From Nocardiopsis ganjiahuensis DSM 45031 (GTDB lineage: Bacteria; Actinomycetota; Actinomycetes; Streptosporangiales; Streptosporangiaceae): a DNA stretch of 64,000 bases. Location: contig NZ_ANBA01000013.1 in NCBI RefSeq assembly GCF_000341085.1, positions 1 to 64,000 on the forward strand. The letters are read 5' to 3'. Below are positions 7,437-16,439 of this stretch, one piece after another. The translations under genes and the position numbers were made by a program. Each line of letters begins with the position of its first letter. The stretch's first letter is position 1. Under the pieces are notes generated by a model. That model was not told where the DNA came from. It worked only from the letters and a program-made list of their open reading frames with translations, and made no database searches.

Positions 7437-10135
7437 CCAAGTGCACTTCCCCCGGCTGCCAGGGCCAGATCGAGGACGGTTTCTGCGTCGTGTGCGGCCT
7501 GGAACCCGTCGAGGCGCGTCCTCCGGTCCCCGGAACGGGTGCCGGGGCGCAGCCGTCCCCCGCGAGTGGTCCGCACCCCGGGTACCGGGGTCCCTCCGGC
7601 CCCCAGGCGCCCTCGGGCCAACAGGGTCCCCCGGGGCAGCAGGGGCAACAACCGCCCGCCGGGTACCAGGGAGCGCCCGGACACCAGGGGCCGCCCGCCC
7701 CGCGTGCGCCGGGGAGCGGTCCCCAGGGGCAGGGCTTCCCCGGCCCGCCGCCCGGGGTGCCCCAGCAGTGGTCCGGCGTCCGGGGTTCGGGCCCGCAGGC
7801 TCCGGCTCAGGGATCAGGCCCCCGGGGGCCGGGTACCCAGGGCTCGGGCCCGCAGAGCTCCCTCGCCTCCGCCTCCACGCCCCCGAGCGGCTCCGGCCCC
7901 TCCTCCGCGGGAAGCGGCGGCCCCGACCAGTGGTTCTCCTCCACCCCTTCCACGCGGGACCCTGCGGGCAACGACATGTCCGTGCACTCCCACCCGATCA
8001 GCTCGGGCAACATCCGGTTGTCCGGCCGCTCCGGCCCGGGCAGCATCGCCGGATCCATCGGCAGCCCGACCACCGGGACCGGCGGCTCCAGCCGCGGTTC
8101 CAAGCGCGGCATGCTGGGCCTGGGCATGGTCCAGGTTCCCCTGGTCCCGGCCCGGGACCCCTCCGAGGCGATCATGACCAACCCGGTCGTGTCGGAGAAG
8201 AACCGCTTCTGCGGCAACTGCAGTGAGAAGGTCGGCCGGACCCGCGGTGAGAAGCAGGGCCGCACCGAGGGCTTCTGCCGCCAGTGCGGAACCCAGTTCT
8301 CCTTCACCCCCAAGCTGGTCAGGGGGGACATGGTCGGCGGCCAGTACGAGGTGCTCGGCTGCCTGGCCCACGGCGGCCTCGGCTGGATCTACCTGGCCAG
8401 GGACCGCAACGTCAACGACCGCTGGGTGGTCCTCAAGGGCCTGCTCAACGCCGGTGACGCCGAAGCGCACAAGGCGGCCGCGGCGGAGCGCGCGTTCCTC
8501 TCCGAGGTCGAGCACCCCAACATCGTCAAGATCATCAACTTCTCGCAGCACCCCGACCCGCGCACCGGGATCCCCGGCGGCCACATCGTCATGGAGTACG
8601 TGGGCGGCAAGTCCCTGCGGGAGCTGCTCATCGAACGCCGGGAGAACGGGGCCTCGGAGGAGGTCCTCCCGATCGAGCAGGTGATCGCCTACGGCCTGGA
8701 GTGCCTGCGCGCCCTCGGCTACCTGCATTCCAAGGGCCTGCTCTACTGCGACTTCAAACCGGACAACGTGATCCAGAGCGAGGAGCTGATCAAGCTCATC
8801 GACCTCGGCGGCGTCCGGCGCATGGACGACACGCTCAGCCCCGTCTACACGACCCCCGGCTACCGGGTGCCCGAGGACGAGCTCCGCGGCCCCGGACCCA
8901 CGGTGAGCGCCGACCTCTACTCGGTGGGCCGCGCCCTGGCCGTGCTCAGCTTCCACTTCAGCTTCATGCGCAAGCACCCGCACAGCATCCCGCCCCGGCA
9001 CGAGGTGCCCCTGCTCCAGCGGTACGAGTCCTACGACCGCTTCCTGCGCCGGGCCACCAGCCTCGAACCCGAGGCGCGCTTCCACGACGCCGGGGACATG
9101 GCCGACCAGCTCACGGGGGTGCTCCGCGAGGTCCTCTCCGAGCAGGAGGGCACCCCGCACCCGGCCGCCTCCGCGCTGTTCGGCGGTGAGAGCTTCGGCA
9201 GCGGTTCCACGGGAGGCGCGCACAACGCGGGCCGCCTGCTCAGCCCGCCGTCGCCCACCGAGGCCGCCGGACTGCTGCCCGCTCCGCTCATCGACCCGGC
9301 CGACCCGGCCGCCCAGCTCCTGCGCAGCTTCGCGGGTATGCCGCCGGCCGAGCTCATCCCGACCCTGCGCACGGCTCAGTCGCCGACCCCCGAGACCCTG
9401 CTGATGCTGGCCCGGGCCCTGATCACGGTCGGACACCACGGCGAGGCCCTGGACGCCCTCCAACAGTTCAGCTCGACGGTCCCCGGCGACTGGCGGACCA
9501 TGTGGTACCTCGCCGTCGCCGAGCTGAGCACCGGCAGCTTCCAGCAGGCCGGGAACCACTTCGACGAGCTCTACAACCACCTCCCCGGGGAGGTGGCGCC
9601 CAAGCTGGGACTGGCCATGGCCTGCGAGCGCATCGGGGATCTCGAGACCGCGGCCCGCCAGTACTCCACGGTGTGGTCCACCGACCACTCCTACGTCAGC
9701 GCGGCCTTCGGGCTGGCCCGGATCAGACTGGCCCAGGGCGACCGGGCCGCGGCCATCCAGGTCCTGGACACCGTCCCCGAGCTGTCGAGCCTGTACATCC
9801 ACGCCCAGACCGCGCTGATCTCCGCGCTCGCCACCGGTGCCACCGACGGCGCCGACTACGTGCGGGCCGGTGAGCGGCTCGGCCGGATCGGGCTGGACAG
9901 CGAGTCGGCCGACCGGCTGGCCGCCCGCGTGCTCGAAGCGGCCCTGACCTGGCTCCGCTCGGGCGGCACGCCCCCGAGCGGCCAGCGGCTGCTCGGCGGT
10001 GACCTCACCGAGGCGGGTGTCCGCACCAACCTGGAGCGGCGCTACCGGTCCCTGGCCCACCGCGCCAGCCGGACCTCGGAGCGCTACGAGCTCATCGACA
10101 AGGCGAACTCCCTACGCCCCGTGACACTGCTGTGA
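7433..10135 (+). CDS. pknG: PknG-like serine/threonine protein kinase
   Basis: 900 residues with the PknG architecture. A short N-terminal zinc ribbon (Cys4, Cys9, Cys18, Cys21) is followed by a ~200-residue Pro/Gly/Gln/Ser-rich linker. Then come a rubredoxin-like four-cysteine site (C260xxC263 and C282xxC285), the kinase domain (~303-560), a spacer and a TPR domain (~640-900). Lys335 in WVVLKG is the ATP-anchoring lysine, Asp440 in YCDFKPDN the catalytic base and Asp457 in DLGGV the metal ligand; the Arg of HRD is absent, as in mycobacterial PknG. In mycobacteria PknG is soluble and controls 2-oxoglutarate/glutamate metabolism through GarA-type FHA proteins. It overlaps both neighbours closely. 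The extra N-terminal ribbon and long linker distinguish it from the M. tuberculosis enzyme. Confidence 0.93.
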   Translation: MTKCTSPGCQGQIEDGFCVVCGLEPVEARPPVPGTGAGAQPSPASGPHPGYRGPSGPQAPSGQQGPPGQQGQQPPAGYQGAPGHQGPPAPRAPGSGPQGQGFPGPPPGVPQQWSGVRGSGPQAPAQGSGPRGPGTQGSGPQSSLASASTPPSGSGPSSAGSGGPDQWFSSTPSTRDPAGNDMSVHSHPISSGNIRLSGRSGPGSIAGSIGSPTTGTGGSSRGSKRGMLGLGMVQVPLVPARDPSEAIMTNPVVSEKNRFCGNCSEKVGRTRGEKQGRTEGFCRQCGTQFSFTPKLVRGDMVGGQYEVLGCLAHGGLGWIYLARDRNVNDRWVVLKGLLNAGDAEAHKAAAAERAFLSEVEHPNIVKIINFSQHPDPRTGIPGGHIVMEYVGGKSLRELLIERRENGASEEVLPIEQVIAYGLECLRALGYLHSKGLLYCDFKPDNVIQSEELIKLIDLGGVRRMDDTLSPVYTTPGYRVPEDELRGPGPTVSADLYSVGRALAVLSFHFSFMRKHPHSIPPRHEVPLLQRYESYDRFLRRATSLEPEARFHDAGDMADQLTGVLREVLSEQEGTPHPAASALFGGESFGSGSTGGAHNAGRLLSPPSPTEAAGLLPAPLIDPADPAAQLLRSFAGMPPAELIPTLRTAQSPTPETLLMLARALITVGHHGEALDALQQFSSTVPGDWRTMWYLAVAELSTGSFQQAGNHFDELYNHLPGEVAPKLGLAMACERIGDLETAARQYSTVWSTDHSYVSAAFGLARIRLAQGDRAAAIQVLDTVPELSSLYIHAQTALISALATGATDGADYVRAGERLGRIGLDSESADRLAARVLEAALTWLRSGGTPPSGQRLLGGDLTEAGVRTNLERRYRSLAHRASRTSERYELIDKANSLRPVTLL

Positions 10136-10152
10136 GGATCGAAGGAACGGCG

Positions 10153-11550
10153 ATGACAAAGGTGCGGACCTGCCCTACCTGCGCCGACACGGTGTCAGAG
10201 GGAGACGTCTACTGCGAGGGTTGCGGACGGACCCTCCCGCGGGACGCGCGAGCCGAGGCGGACGCGCGGACCGGGACCGGGGAGGCCGGCGAGCCCGACC
10301 GCGTTCCCACCGCGCCCCAGGCCGGCCTGTCCGGGGTGTCGCCTGCGGAGGCGGAGACGACGGTGGTCCAACGGCCCGGTCTGACACCGGCCGACGGTGC
10401 GCCGACCGCTCCCCAGGTCAGCCTGCACGGTGCCGTCCGCGGCACGGAGGGCGCCGGGGACGCCGGGGAGCCCGAGGAGGTCGAGGACGGACCGGAGTCC
10501 GACTGGGACATCGTCGACGCCCAGATCACCCAGCCCGTCCGCCGGGACCCCGTGCCCGCCCGACCCGGACCCGCCGCGCCGCCGCCGGCCAAACTCGTCC
10601 CCGACTGGCCGCCGCCCGCCGTGGGCAGCAACCCGGTCGCCGTGGACAACCCCGACCTGTGCGTGTGGTGCCCGGGGAGGGTCGTGGACGGGTACTGCGA
10701 GAAGTGCGGTTTCCTCCAGCCCACCGGCCGGGACCACGTCGAGGTGCGCACCGGACGCGCCTTCGGCGTCAGCGACCGGGGCCTGCGGCACAAGCGCAAC
10801 GAGGACGCGATGGCCATCCGGGTCATCGAGGACGACGCGCCCCGGGCGGCGGGGACCGTCGTGGCGGTCGTCTGCGACGGGGTCTCCAGTTCACCGCGCT
10901 CCGACGAGGCCTCCCGGGTCACCGCCGAGACCGGTGCGACCGTGCTCGCCGAACAGATGCGCCAGGGCGCCGACCCGCGTGAGGCCACCGGAGCGGCGAT
11001 GATCCGCGCCGCCGAGGCGGTCGCGGCGATCGCCGACTCGCCCGCCTCCGCCCCGGCCTGCACCTTCGTGTCCGCCGTGGTGGACCCGGGCACCGGTGCC
11101 GTCACGGTCGGCTGGGTGGGTGACAGCCGCGCCTACTGGATCTCCGGAGGGCCCGCCGCCAGCGCCTCGGCCCTGCTCACCAGGGACGACTCCTGGAGTG
11201 AGGCCATGGTGCAGATGGGCGCCCTCACCAGGGAGGAAGCGATGCGCTCGGCCAACGCCCACGCGCTCATCGCCTGGATGGGCGCGGACTCGGGGGAGAT
11301 CGACGCGCACGTCTCGACCGTCACCCCGACCGGCCCCGGCGCCGTCCTGCTGTGCAGCGACGGCCTCTGGAACTACTACCCCGAGGCCCAGGACCTGACC
11401 GAAGCGGTACCGGGAGCGACGGGCGCGCCGCTGGAGGCGGCCCGCACCTACGTCAGCCTCGCCCTGAGAGCCGGGGGCAAGGACAACATCACCGTCGTCG
11501 TCGTACCAGTGCCCACCGAGCAAGGGGGTCCCCGTGCCGAACAGGACTGA
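10153..11550 (+). CDS. PP2C-type Ser/Thr phosphatase with zinc-ribbon N-terminus
   Basis: 465 residues. The N-terminus carries a zinc ribbon (CPTCADTVSEGDVYCEGCG), then an acidic Pro-rich linker and a second ribbon (CVWCPGRVVDGYCEKCG). The PP2C domain follows from about residue 200. Metal-binding signatures are RNED (Asp218), CDGVSS (Asp242), CSDGLW (Asp403) and GGKDN (Asp444), so it should be active in removing phosphate from Ser/Thr. There is no membrane segment. Placement directly after pknG suggests it opposes that kinase. The ATG at 10153 follows GAAGGA; a GTG at 10132 overlapping the pknG stop is a less likely start. It overlaps the VWA gene by 17 bases. Confidence 0.9.
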   Translation: MTKVRTCPTCADTVSEGDVYCEGCGRTLPRDARAEADARTGTGEAGEPDRVPTAPQAGLSGVSPAEAETTVVQRPGLTPADGAPTAPQVSLHGAVRGTEGAGDAGEPEEVEDGPESDWDIVDAQITQPVRRDPVPARPGPAAPPPAKLVPDWPPPAVGSNPVAVDNPDLCVWCPGRVVDGYCEKCGFLQPTGRDHVEVRTGRAFGVSDRGLRHKRNEDAMAIRVIEDDAPRAAGTVVAVVCDGVSSSPRSDEASRVTAETGATVLAEQMRQGADPREATGAAMIRAAEAVAAIADSPASAPACTFVSAVVDPGTGAVTVGWVGDSRAYWISGGPAASASALLTRDDSWSEAMVQMGALTREEAMRSANAHALIAWMGADSGEIDAHVSTVTPTGPGAVLLCSDGLWNYYPEAQDLTEAVPGATGAPLEAARTYVSLALRAGGKDNITVVVVPVPTEQGGPRAEQD

Positions 11551-12883
11551 CCGCTCCGCCGAGCCCGAGTTCCGCGTCGAGGTCGACCAGAACCCGTACC
11601 TGCCCATCGGCGGGACCGAGGTGCACGCCGTCGTGAGCGTGACCTCGAACAGCCCGGTGCTGGTGGGTTCGTCGGTGCGGGCGGCCGAGGTGATCATCAT
11701 CGACACCTCCGGTTCCATGTACGGCGAGAAGATCAACGCGGCCAAGCAGGCGGCGCGCGCGGCCGTCGAGGCCCTGCGCGACGGGGTCCGGTTCGCCGTG
11801 GTGGCCGGGCACCGCGAGGCGGAGATGATCTTCCCCGAGAGCGCCCACCTGGCGGAGGTCGACGACTCGACCCGGGCGGCGGCGCTGGAGGCCGTGGGAC
11901 GCCTGCGCGCCGACGGCGGCACCCGCATGGGCAGCTGGCTGCTCAAGGCGGCGGAGCTGTTCGACACCGCTGACGACGGCATCAGGCACGCCATCCTGCT
12001 CACCGACGGCCAGAACAACGAGATGTCCGACGTCTTCGAGGGGGTGCTCCAGCGGCTCGCGGGCAGGTTCGTGTGCGACTGCCGCGGCGTGGGCACCGAC
12101 TGGAAGGTGTCGGAGCTGCGCCGGATCGACGCCGCCCTCCTCGGCGGAGGCCCGGGCATCATCGCGGACCCCGCCGACCTCGAGGCGGACTTCAGGGCGA
12201 TGGCGCAGGCCTCCATGGGCAAGGCGGTGGCCGACGTGGCGCTGCGCCTGTGGACCCCCCGGAACGCCGTGGTGCGCTACGTCAAACAGGTGGCGCCGAC
12301 CGTCCAGGACCTCAGCGAACGCGCGGTCGAGAGGGTCGCCCAGGCCGGGGACTACCCCACCGGCTCCTGGGGCACGGAGAGTCGTGACTACCACGTCTGC
12401 GTGGAGGTGCCGCCGGGCGATCCCGGCCGCCAGCTGCGCGCGGGCTGGGTCCGGGTGGTGATGCCCGGTGAGAACGGCGCCCAGGACCAGGTCCTCGCTT
12501 CCGGGAACATCCTCGCCGAGTGGACGTCGGACGAGGTCAGGGCCACCGAGATCAACCCCCGGGTGGCGCACTACACGGGCCAGGTCGAACTGGCCCAGGC
12601 GATTCAGGACGGGCTCACCGCCCGCCGCGAGGGAGACGAGGCGACCGCCACCACCAGGCTGGGTCGGGCCGTCGCGCTCGCACACGAGTCGGGCAACGAG
12701 GAGACCGCGAAACTCCTCGACCGTGTCGTCGACGTCGTCGACGCGGTCACCGGAACGGTCCGCCTCAAGCCCGGTGTCGACAAGGTCGACGAGATGACCC
12801 TCGACACCAACTCGACCCGAACCGTACGGACCCGTCCCCGCCAGAGCGGACCGGGAACCGGCGGTGCCCCCGGACCCGGGTAG
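11534..12883 (+). CDS. VWA-domain protein
   Basis: 449 residues, cytoplasmic. A von Willebrand A domain spans roughly 45-215 with an intact MIDAS: DTSGSM at Asp57, a downstream Thr in GGTRMGS and TDGQNN at Asp158. The rest forms a beta-rich region and a helical C-terminus. VWA proteins next to PP2C and FHA genes are typical of phosphorylation-dependent signalling modules and often act as scaffolds or metal-dependent adhesion partners. It starts at GTG 11534 with AAGGGGG upstream, inside the end of the phosphatase gene, implying coupling. It stops nine bases before the FHA gene. Confidence 0.88.
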   Translation: MPNRTDRSAEPEFRVEVDQNPYLPIGGTEVHAVVSVTSNSPVLVGSSVRAAEVIIIDTSGSMYGEKINAAKQAARAAVEALRDGVRFAVVAGHREAEMIFPESAHLAEVDDSTRAAALEAVGRLRADGGTRMGSWLLKAAELFDTADDGIRHAILLTDGQNNEMSDVFEGVLQRLAGRFVCDCRGVGTDWKVSELRRIDAALLGGGPGIIADPADLEADFRAMAQASMGKAVADVALRLWTPRNAVVRYVKQVAPTVQDLSERAVERVAQAGDYPTGSWGTESRDYHVCVEVPPGDPGRQLRAGWVRVVMPGENGAQDQVLASGNILAEWTSDEVRATEINPRVAHYTGQVELAQAIQDGLTARREGDEATATTRLGRAVALAHESGNEETAKLLDRVVDVVDAVTGTVRLKPGVDKVDEMTLDTNSTRTVRTRPRQSGPGTGGAPGPG

Positions 12884-12892
12884 GAGGGACCC

Positions 12893-13558
12893 ATGCCGAG
12901 TTGCCCTTCAGGGCACCACTCCACGGCCGCCGACTTCTGCGACGTCTGCGGACTGCGCCTCCAGACGCTGTCCGCGACCGTGCAACCAGCCCCCGCCCCC
13001 TCCAGACCGAGACCGACGACCCGCGGAGGCCCGTGCCCGGAGTGCGGCACGTCCCGGGCCGGCCGTTTCTGCGAGGAGTGCGGCTACGACTTCGCCTCGC
13101 AGTCGGGCAGCCACCAGCAGCGGATCTCCGCGCCCGGCAGCGCGCCGATCGGTGTGCGCTGGAGGGCGATCGTCGCGGCCGACCCCGCCTACTACCAGTA
13201 CATGGTCGACCAGGGGATGCTCGACCCGAAGCAGATCAGTTTCCCAGCGGGAGGCCGGCAGCGCAGGGTGACGCTCCAGGGCGACCGGGTGCACATCGGA
13301 CGGCGCAGCAGGTCCAAGGGGTTCACGCCCGAGATCGACCTGGGCGGGCCCGGTGGAGACCCCGCGATCTCCCACATCCACGCGATCCTGCTGGCCCGCC
13401 CGGGCGACACCTGGTCGGTCGTCGATCCGGGATCGACCAACGGCACCACGATCAACGGGACGGCCAACCCCATCGCCCACAACGTGGAGGTTCCCCTGAA
13501 TGACAGTGACCGGATCTACGTCGGCGCATGGACCGTCGTCATCCTCCAGAAGGGGTGA
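12893..13558 (+). CDS. Zinc-ribbon/FHA-domain protein
   Basis: 221 residues. Two CxxC pairs near the N-terminus (CPSGH..CDVCG and CPECG..CEECG) form zinc ribbons like those in the kinase and phosphatase of this operon. The C-terminal FHA domain (~125-220) has the expected phosphothreonine-binding residues: GRR, SHIHA and STNGTTING. It is likely the phosphopeptide reader of the module. It may be the local counterpart of GarA/OdhI, but unlike those it has zinc ribbons and no visible short N-terminal TT phospho-motif. AGGAGG precedes the ATG. Confidence 0.88.
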   Translation: MPSCPSGHHSTAADFCDVCGLRLQTLSATVQPAPAPSRPRPTTRGGPCPECGTSRAGRFCEECGYDFASQSGSHQQRISAPGSAPIGVRWRAIVAADPAYYQYMVDQGMLDPKQISFPAGGRQRRVTLQGDRVHIGRRSRSKGFTPEIDLGGPGGDPAISHIHAILLARPGDTWSVVDPGSTNGTTINGTANPIAHNVEVPLNDSDRIYVGAWTVVILQKG

Positions 13559-13567
13559 ACCCCGTTG

Positions 13568-15085
13568 ATGCCCCCCAACTCGGACCAGCTGGCAGGGAGC
13601 CCGGAACCGGGTGCCTCCTCGCTGCCGCCCCCCGTTCCCGCCGGACGTATCCGCGCCTGGTGGCCGCGCGTGCGCGCCTCGATGCGGACCACGCCCACCC
13701 GGGTGTGGGCTCTGTCGATCCTGTGCGCGCTGACCATCACGGGCCTGTTCGGTTCCGCGACGGTCACGCTCAACCAGGCCCGTGACGGGCTCCACGTCCT
13801 GGGCCGGGACGCCGGTCCGCAGGCCATGGCCACGACCGAGCTGTACCTGTCACTGGCCGAAATGGACGCCAGCGTGGCGGACGTCCTGCTCATGGGAACC
13901 GACCACGACCTCGGCTCCGGGCGCCAGGCGGCCCTGGACCGCTACGACACCAGCCGGACCGAGGCCAACGCGGCTCTGCTCCAGGCGGCGTCCCTCACCG
14001 AGGGCGACACCGTCGAGGAGCTCAACGTCCAGGCGGTCCTGGACGGCATGGGCGCCTACGACCAGAAGGTCAGCGAGGCGCGCCTGCTCAACGACGAGGC
14101 CCAGGCCCCGCCGGGGGAGGTGGACCCCGAAGCCCTGGAGGCGTACCGGGAGGCCACCCAGCTGATGCACACCGAGCTCATGCCCAAGGCGTTCAACCTG
14201 GGGCTGGACTCCTCGGCGATCGTGCGCGCCAACCACGAGGCCGGACAGTCCTCGGTGGCGCTCGGTCTCGTGTGGGTCGGCGTGGTGGGTGCGGCGACCG
14301 TGGCCGCGCTCATCGGGCTGCAGCTCTACCTCCGGGTGCGGTTCCGCCGCCGCTTCAACGCCCCGCTCCTGGCCGCGACGGCCGGGACGGTGGTGCTGAC
14401 CCTCGGCGTCATCCTGGCGCTGAACAGCAGCGGGACCCACCAGAGCGAGGCCAGGAACGAAGGGCTGGCCGCCGCGATGGCGCTGGCCCGGGCCGGGGCG
14501 ATCGCGACCGACATGCAGGCGGACCAGAGCCGCTACCTCGCGGACGAGGACCTCGCGGACAACTACCAGCAGGTCTACCTGGAGCGGGCGCAGCAGGTGC
14601 TGTTCCGCCCGGCCAGCACGTTGACGGACTACTACGAGGCGGTCGGTGAGGTCCCGGACGCCTATCCGGAACTGCCGGGGTCGAACGGGGAGGACCCCGA
14701 CGACCCGGGCACCCTGGGCTACCTGGGAGAGAGCGCACAGGACTCGCTGCTGCAGGGGGAGGAGGACTCCCTCGCCGAGGTGCTCACCGCCTACAGCGCG
14801 CTCCAGGAGGAGGACCAGCGGATGCGCGCGGCGGCGGAGAGCGGTGACCTGGCCGGGGCGATCGACATCCGGATGGGGGTGGCCGACACCGAGGACGGGG
14901 TCTTCCGCGTCTACACGGATGCCCTGGGCGGGTTGATCGAACTGCATCGGGACGCGTTCACCGCCGGGATCGAGCGCGGCGACGCCGTGCTGTCCCCGTG
15001 GTCCTGGGGGTTGCCGGTCGGTGCCCTCGTCCTGTTCGCGCTGGTGGTGGCCGGGGTCCGTCCCCGACTCGCCGAGTACCGCTGA
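13568..15085 (+). CDS. GlnX-like membrane sensor protein
   Basis: 505 residues with four transmembrane helices (about 40-65, 230-255, 260-285 and 478-500) and two extracytoplasmic helical regions (about 65-230 and 285-478), rich in Asp, Glu and Gln. The topology matches mycobacterial GlnX (Rv0412c), which relays signals from the GlnH lipoprotein to PknG. The N-terminal ~35 residues are cytoplasmic and Pro-rich. No kinase or HAMP domain is evident. I start at the ATG at 13568; a TTG directly before it is in frame. The gene follows the FHA gene by nine bases and precedes glnH by 24. Confidence 0.8.
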   Translation: MPPNSDQLAGSPEPGASSLPPPVPAGRIRAWWPRVRASMRTTPTRVWALSILCALTITGLFGSATVTLNQARDGLHVLGRDAGPQAMATTELYLSLAEMDASVADVLLMGTDHDLGSGRQAALDRYDTSRTEANAALLQAASLTEGDTVEELNVQAVLDGMGAYDQKVSEARLLNDEAQAPPGEVDPEALEAYREATQLMHTELMPKAFNLGLDSSAIVRANHEAGQSSVALGLVWVGVVGAATVAALIGLQLYLRVRFRRRFNAPLLAATAGTVVLTLGVILALNSSGTHQSEARNEGLAAAMALARAGAIATDMQADQSRYLADEDLADNYQQVYLERAQQVLFRPASTLTDYYEAVGEVPDAYPELPGSNGEDPDDPGTLGYLGESAQDSLLQGEEDSLAEVLTAYSALQEEDQRMRAAAESGDLAGAIDIRMGVADTEDGVFRVYTDALGGLIELHRDAFTAGIERGDAVLSPWSWGLPVGALVLFALVVAGVRPRLAEYR

Positions 15086-15109
15086 CCCCGAGAGACAAGG
15101 AACAGGCCG

Positions 15110-15937
15110 ATGTGGTTTCGACACCGTCGCGGCGTGGCCGCGGCAGCTCTGGGCTCCGTGGTGGTGATGGCGCTGTCCGCCTGCTCGGGGGAGCGGGCGG
15201 AGTCCCTGGTCGACGCGGACTCGCTGACGATCGGGGTCAAGGCCGACCAGCCCGGACTGGGGCTGGACGAGGGCGGCGAACTGGTCGGGTTCGACGTGGA
15301 CGTGGCGAACTACGTCGCCGCGCACCTCGGGATCGACGAGGTGGAGTTCGTACCCATCACCTCCGCCGAGCGCGAGGAGAAGCTGGTCAGCGGTGAGGTG
15401 GACATGGTGGTGGCGACCTACTCCATCACCCCCGCGCGCAAGACCGAGGTGACCTTCGGCGGCCCGTACTACGTGGCCAAGCAGGACATCCTGGTGCGCG
15501 CCGACGAGGAGGAGGTGGCGAGCGTGCGCGACCTGGAGGGCCGCAGCGTCTGCCAGGGCGCGGGCTCCAACTCGGCCAACCGCATCACCGACGGCCTCGG
15601 CATCGACGTGCGGGAGCTCCAGGAGGCGGAGAGCTACAGCGCCTGCATCGAGCGGCTGAGCGACGGCACGGTGGACGCGGTGTCCACCGACAACCTGATC
15701 CTCGCCGGGTTCCTGGCCGAGGACCCCGACTCGTTCCGGTTCGTGAACAACCCGTTCACCGACGAGAAGTACGGAGTGGGCCTGCCGCACGGCGACGTGG
15801 CGGCCTGTGAGGCGGTGAACAAGGCGATCAGCGAGATGTACCAGGACGGGACCGCGGCCGGCCTGTTGGAGGAGTGGTTCGGTGAGACCGACCTCGAGGT
15901 GGTCGAGAGCGTCCCGCAGTTCGAGGGGTGTGACTAG
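15110..15937 (+). CDS. glnH: GlnH-like glutamate/aspartate-binding lipoprotein
   Basis: 275 residues. It has a signal peptide with lipobox LSAC (Cys at about residue 25), then a family 3 solute-binding fold (SLTIGVKADQPGLG, GFDVDVANYVAAHLG, VDMVVATYSITPAR). It should bind acidic amino acids outside the membrane. No ABC permease or ATPase gene accompanies it, so it is more likely a sensor than a transporter part, as reported for GlnH-GlnX-PknG in mycobacteria. AAGGA precedes the ATG. It is the last gene of the operon. Confidence 0.9.
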   Translation: MWFRHRRGVAAAALGSVVVMALSACSGERAESLVDADSLTIGVKADQPGLGLDEGGELVGFDVDVANYVAAHLGIDEVEFVPITSAEREEKLVSGEVDMVVATYSITPARKTEVTFGGPYYVAKQDILVRADEEEVASVRDLEGRSVCQGAGSNSANRITDGLGIDVRELQEAESYSACIERLSDGTVDAVSTDNLILAGFLAEDPDSFRFVNNPFTDEKYGVGLPHGDVAACEAVNKAISEMYQDGTAAGLLEEWFGETDLEVVESVPQFEGCD

Positions 15938-15970
15938 GACGGCGCGAGAAGCAGGTGAGGGAGCCCGGGT

Positions 15971-15999
15971 GCCCGGTGTGACGGCTGGGGACACCGGGC
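15971..15999 (+). terminator. Terminator of the pknG-glnH operon
   Basis: A perfect 9-bp inverted repeat, GCCCGGTGT/ACACCGGGC, with an 11-base loop and a GGTTTCC tail begins 34 bases after the glnH stop. Confidence 0.75.
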
Positions 16000-16104
16000 G
16001 GTTTCCACCCGGATCGGCGGGGTTCTCCGGGTGGCCCAAGCGGGTCGAATGGCTGATACTGAACCGTATGTAGGGCATTGGGGGTAGAGAAGAGGAGTTG
16101 TCCC

Positions 16105-16404
16105 TTGACCATCGTCGAGTTCCTGAACGCGCGTTTGGACGAGGACGAACGTGCGTCCAAGGCCGTCCCCGTGGGTTCACGCGGCCGGGAGCGCGCGCTG
16201 GCCGAGGTGTCGGCCAAACGCAAGATCGTCCGCGGGTACACCGAGGCGCACACCGCGAGCATGCGCATCCTCGACACCTCCGCGCAGGCGGTGAAGGTCA
16301 AGGGGGACCCCTGGTCCGAACTGCTGGCCTGGCGGCTCGCGGTGAAGTACCTGGCCGCCGTCTACCGGGGCCACCCCGAGTACGACCGCACCTGGGAGGA
16401 CTAG
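16105..16404 (+). CDS. DUF6221 family protein
   Basis: A ~99-residue soluble protein with the DUF6221 layout. It opens with VEFLNARLDEDE, has a central KRKIVRGYTEAHTASMR and ends LRL-type helices with LAAVYRGHPEYDRTWED. This family is widespread in Streptomyces and relatives, with no known function. The best start is TTG 16105, eight bases after AGAGGAG; an upstream in-frame ATG at 16078 lacks a ribosome site. It is convergent with the HAD gene. Confidence 0.78.
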   Translation: MTIVEFLNARLDEDERASKAVPVGSRGRERALAEVSAKRKIVRGYTEAHTASMRILDTSAQAVKVKGDPWSELLAWRLAVKYLAAVYRGHPEYDRTWED

Positions 16405-16439
16405 GTCTTGTTCCTTCGAAAGCATCCGCGGAACTCTCC

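Noticed and set aside
7814..10060. A 748-codon minus-strand open frame opposite pknG
   Set aside because: Composition is that of a shadow frame, with no motifs and no ribosome site, while the plus strand encodes an intact kinase.
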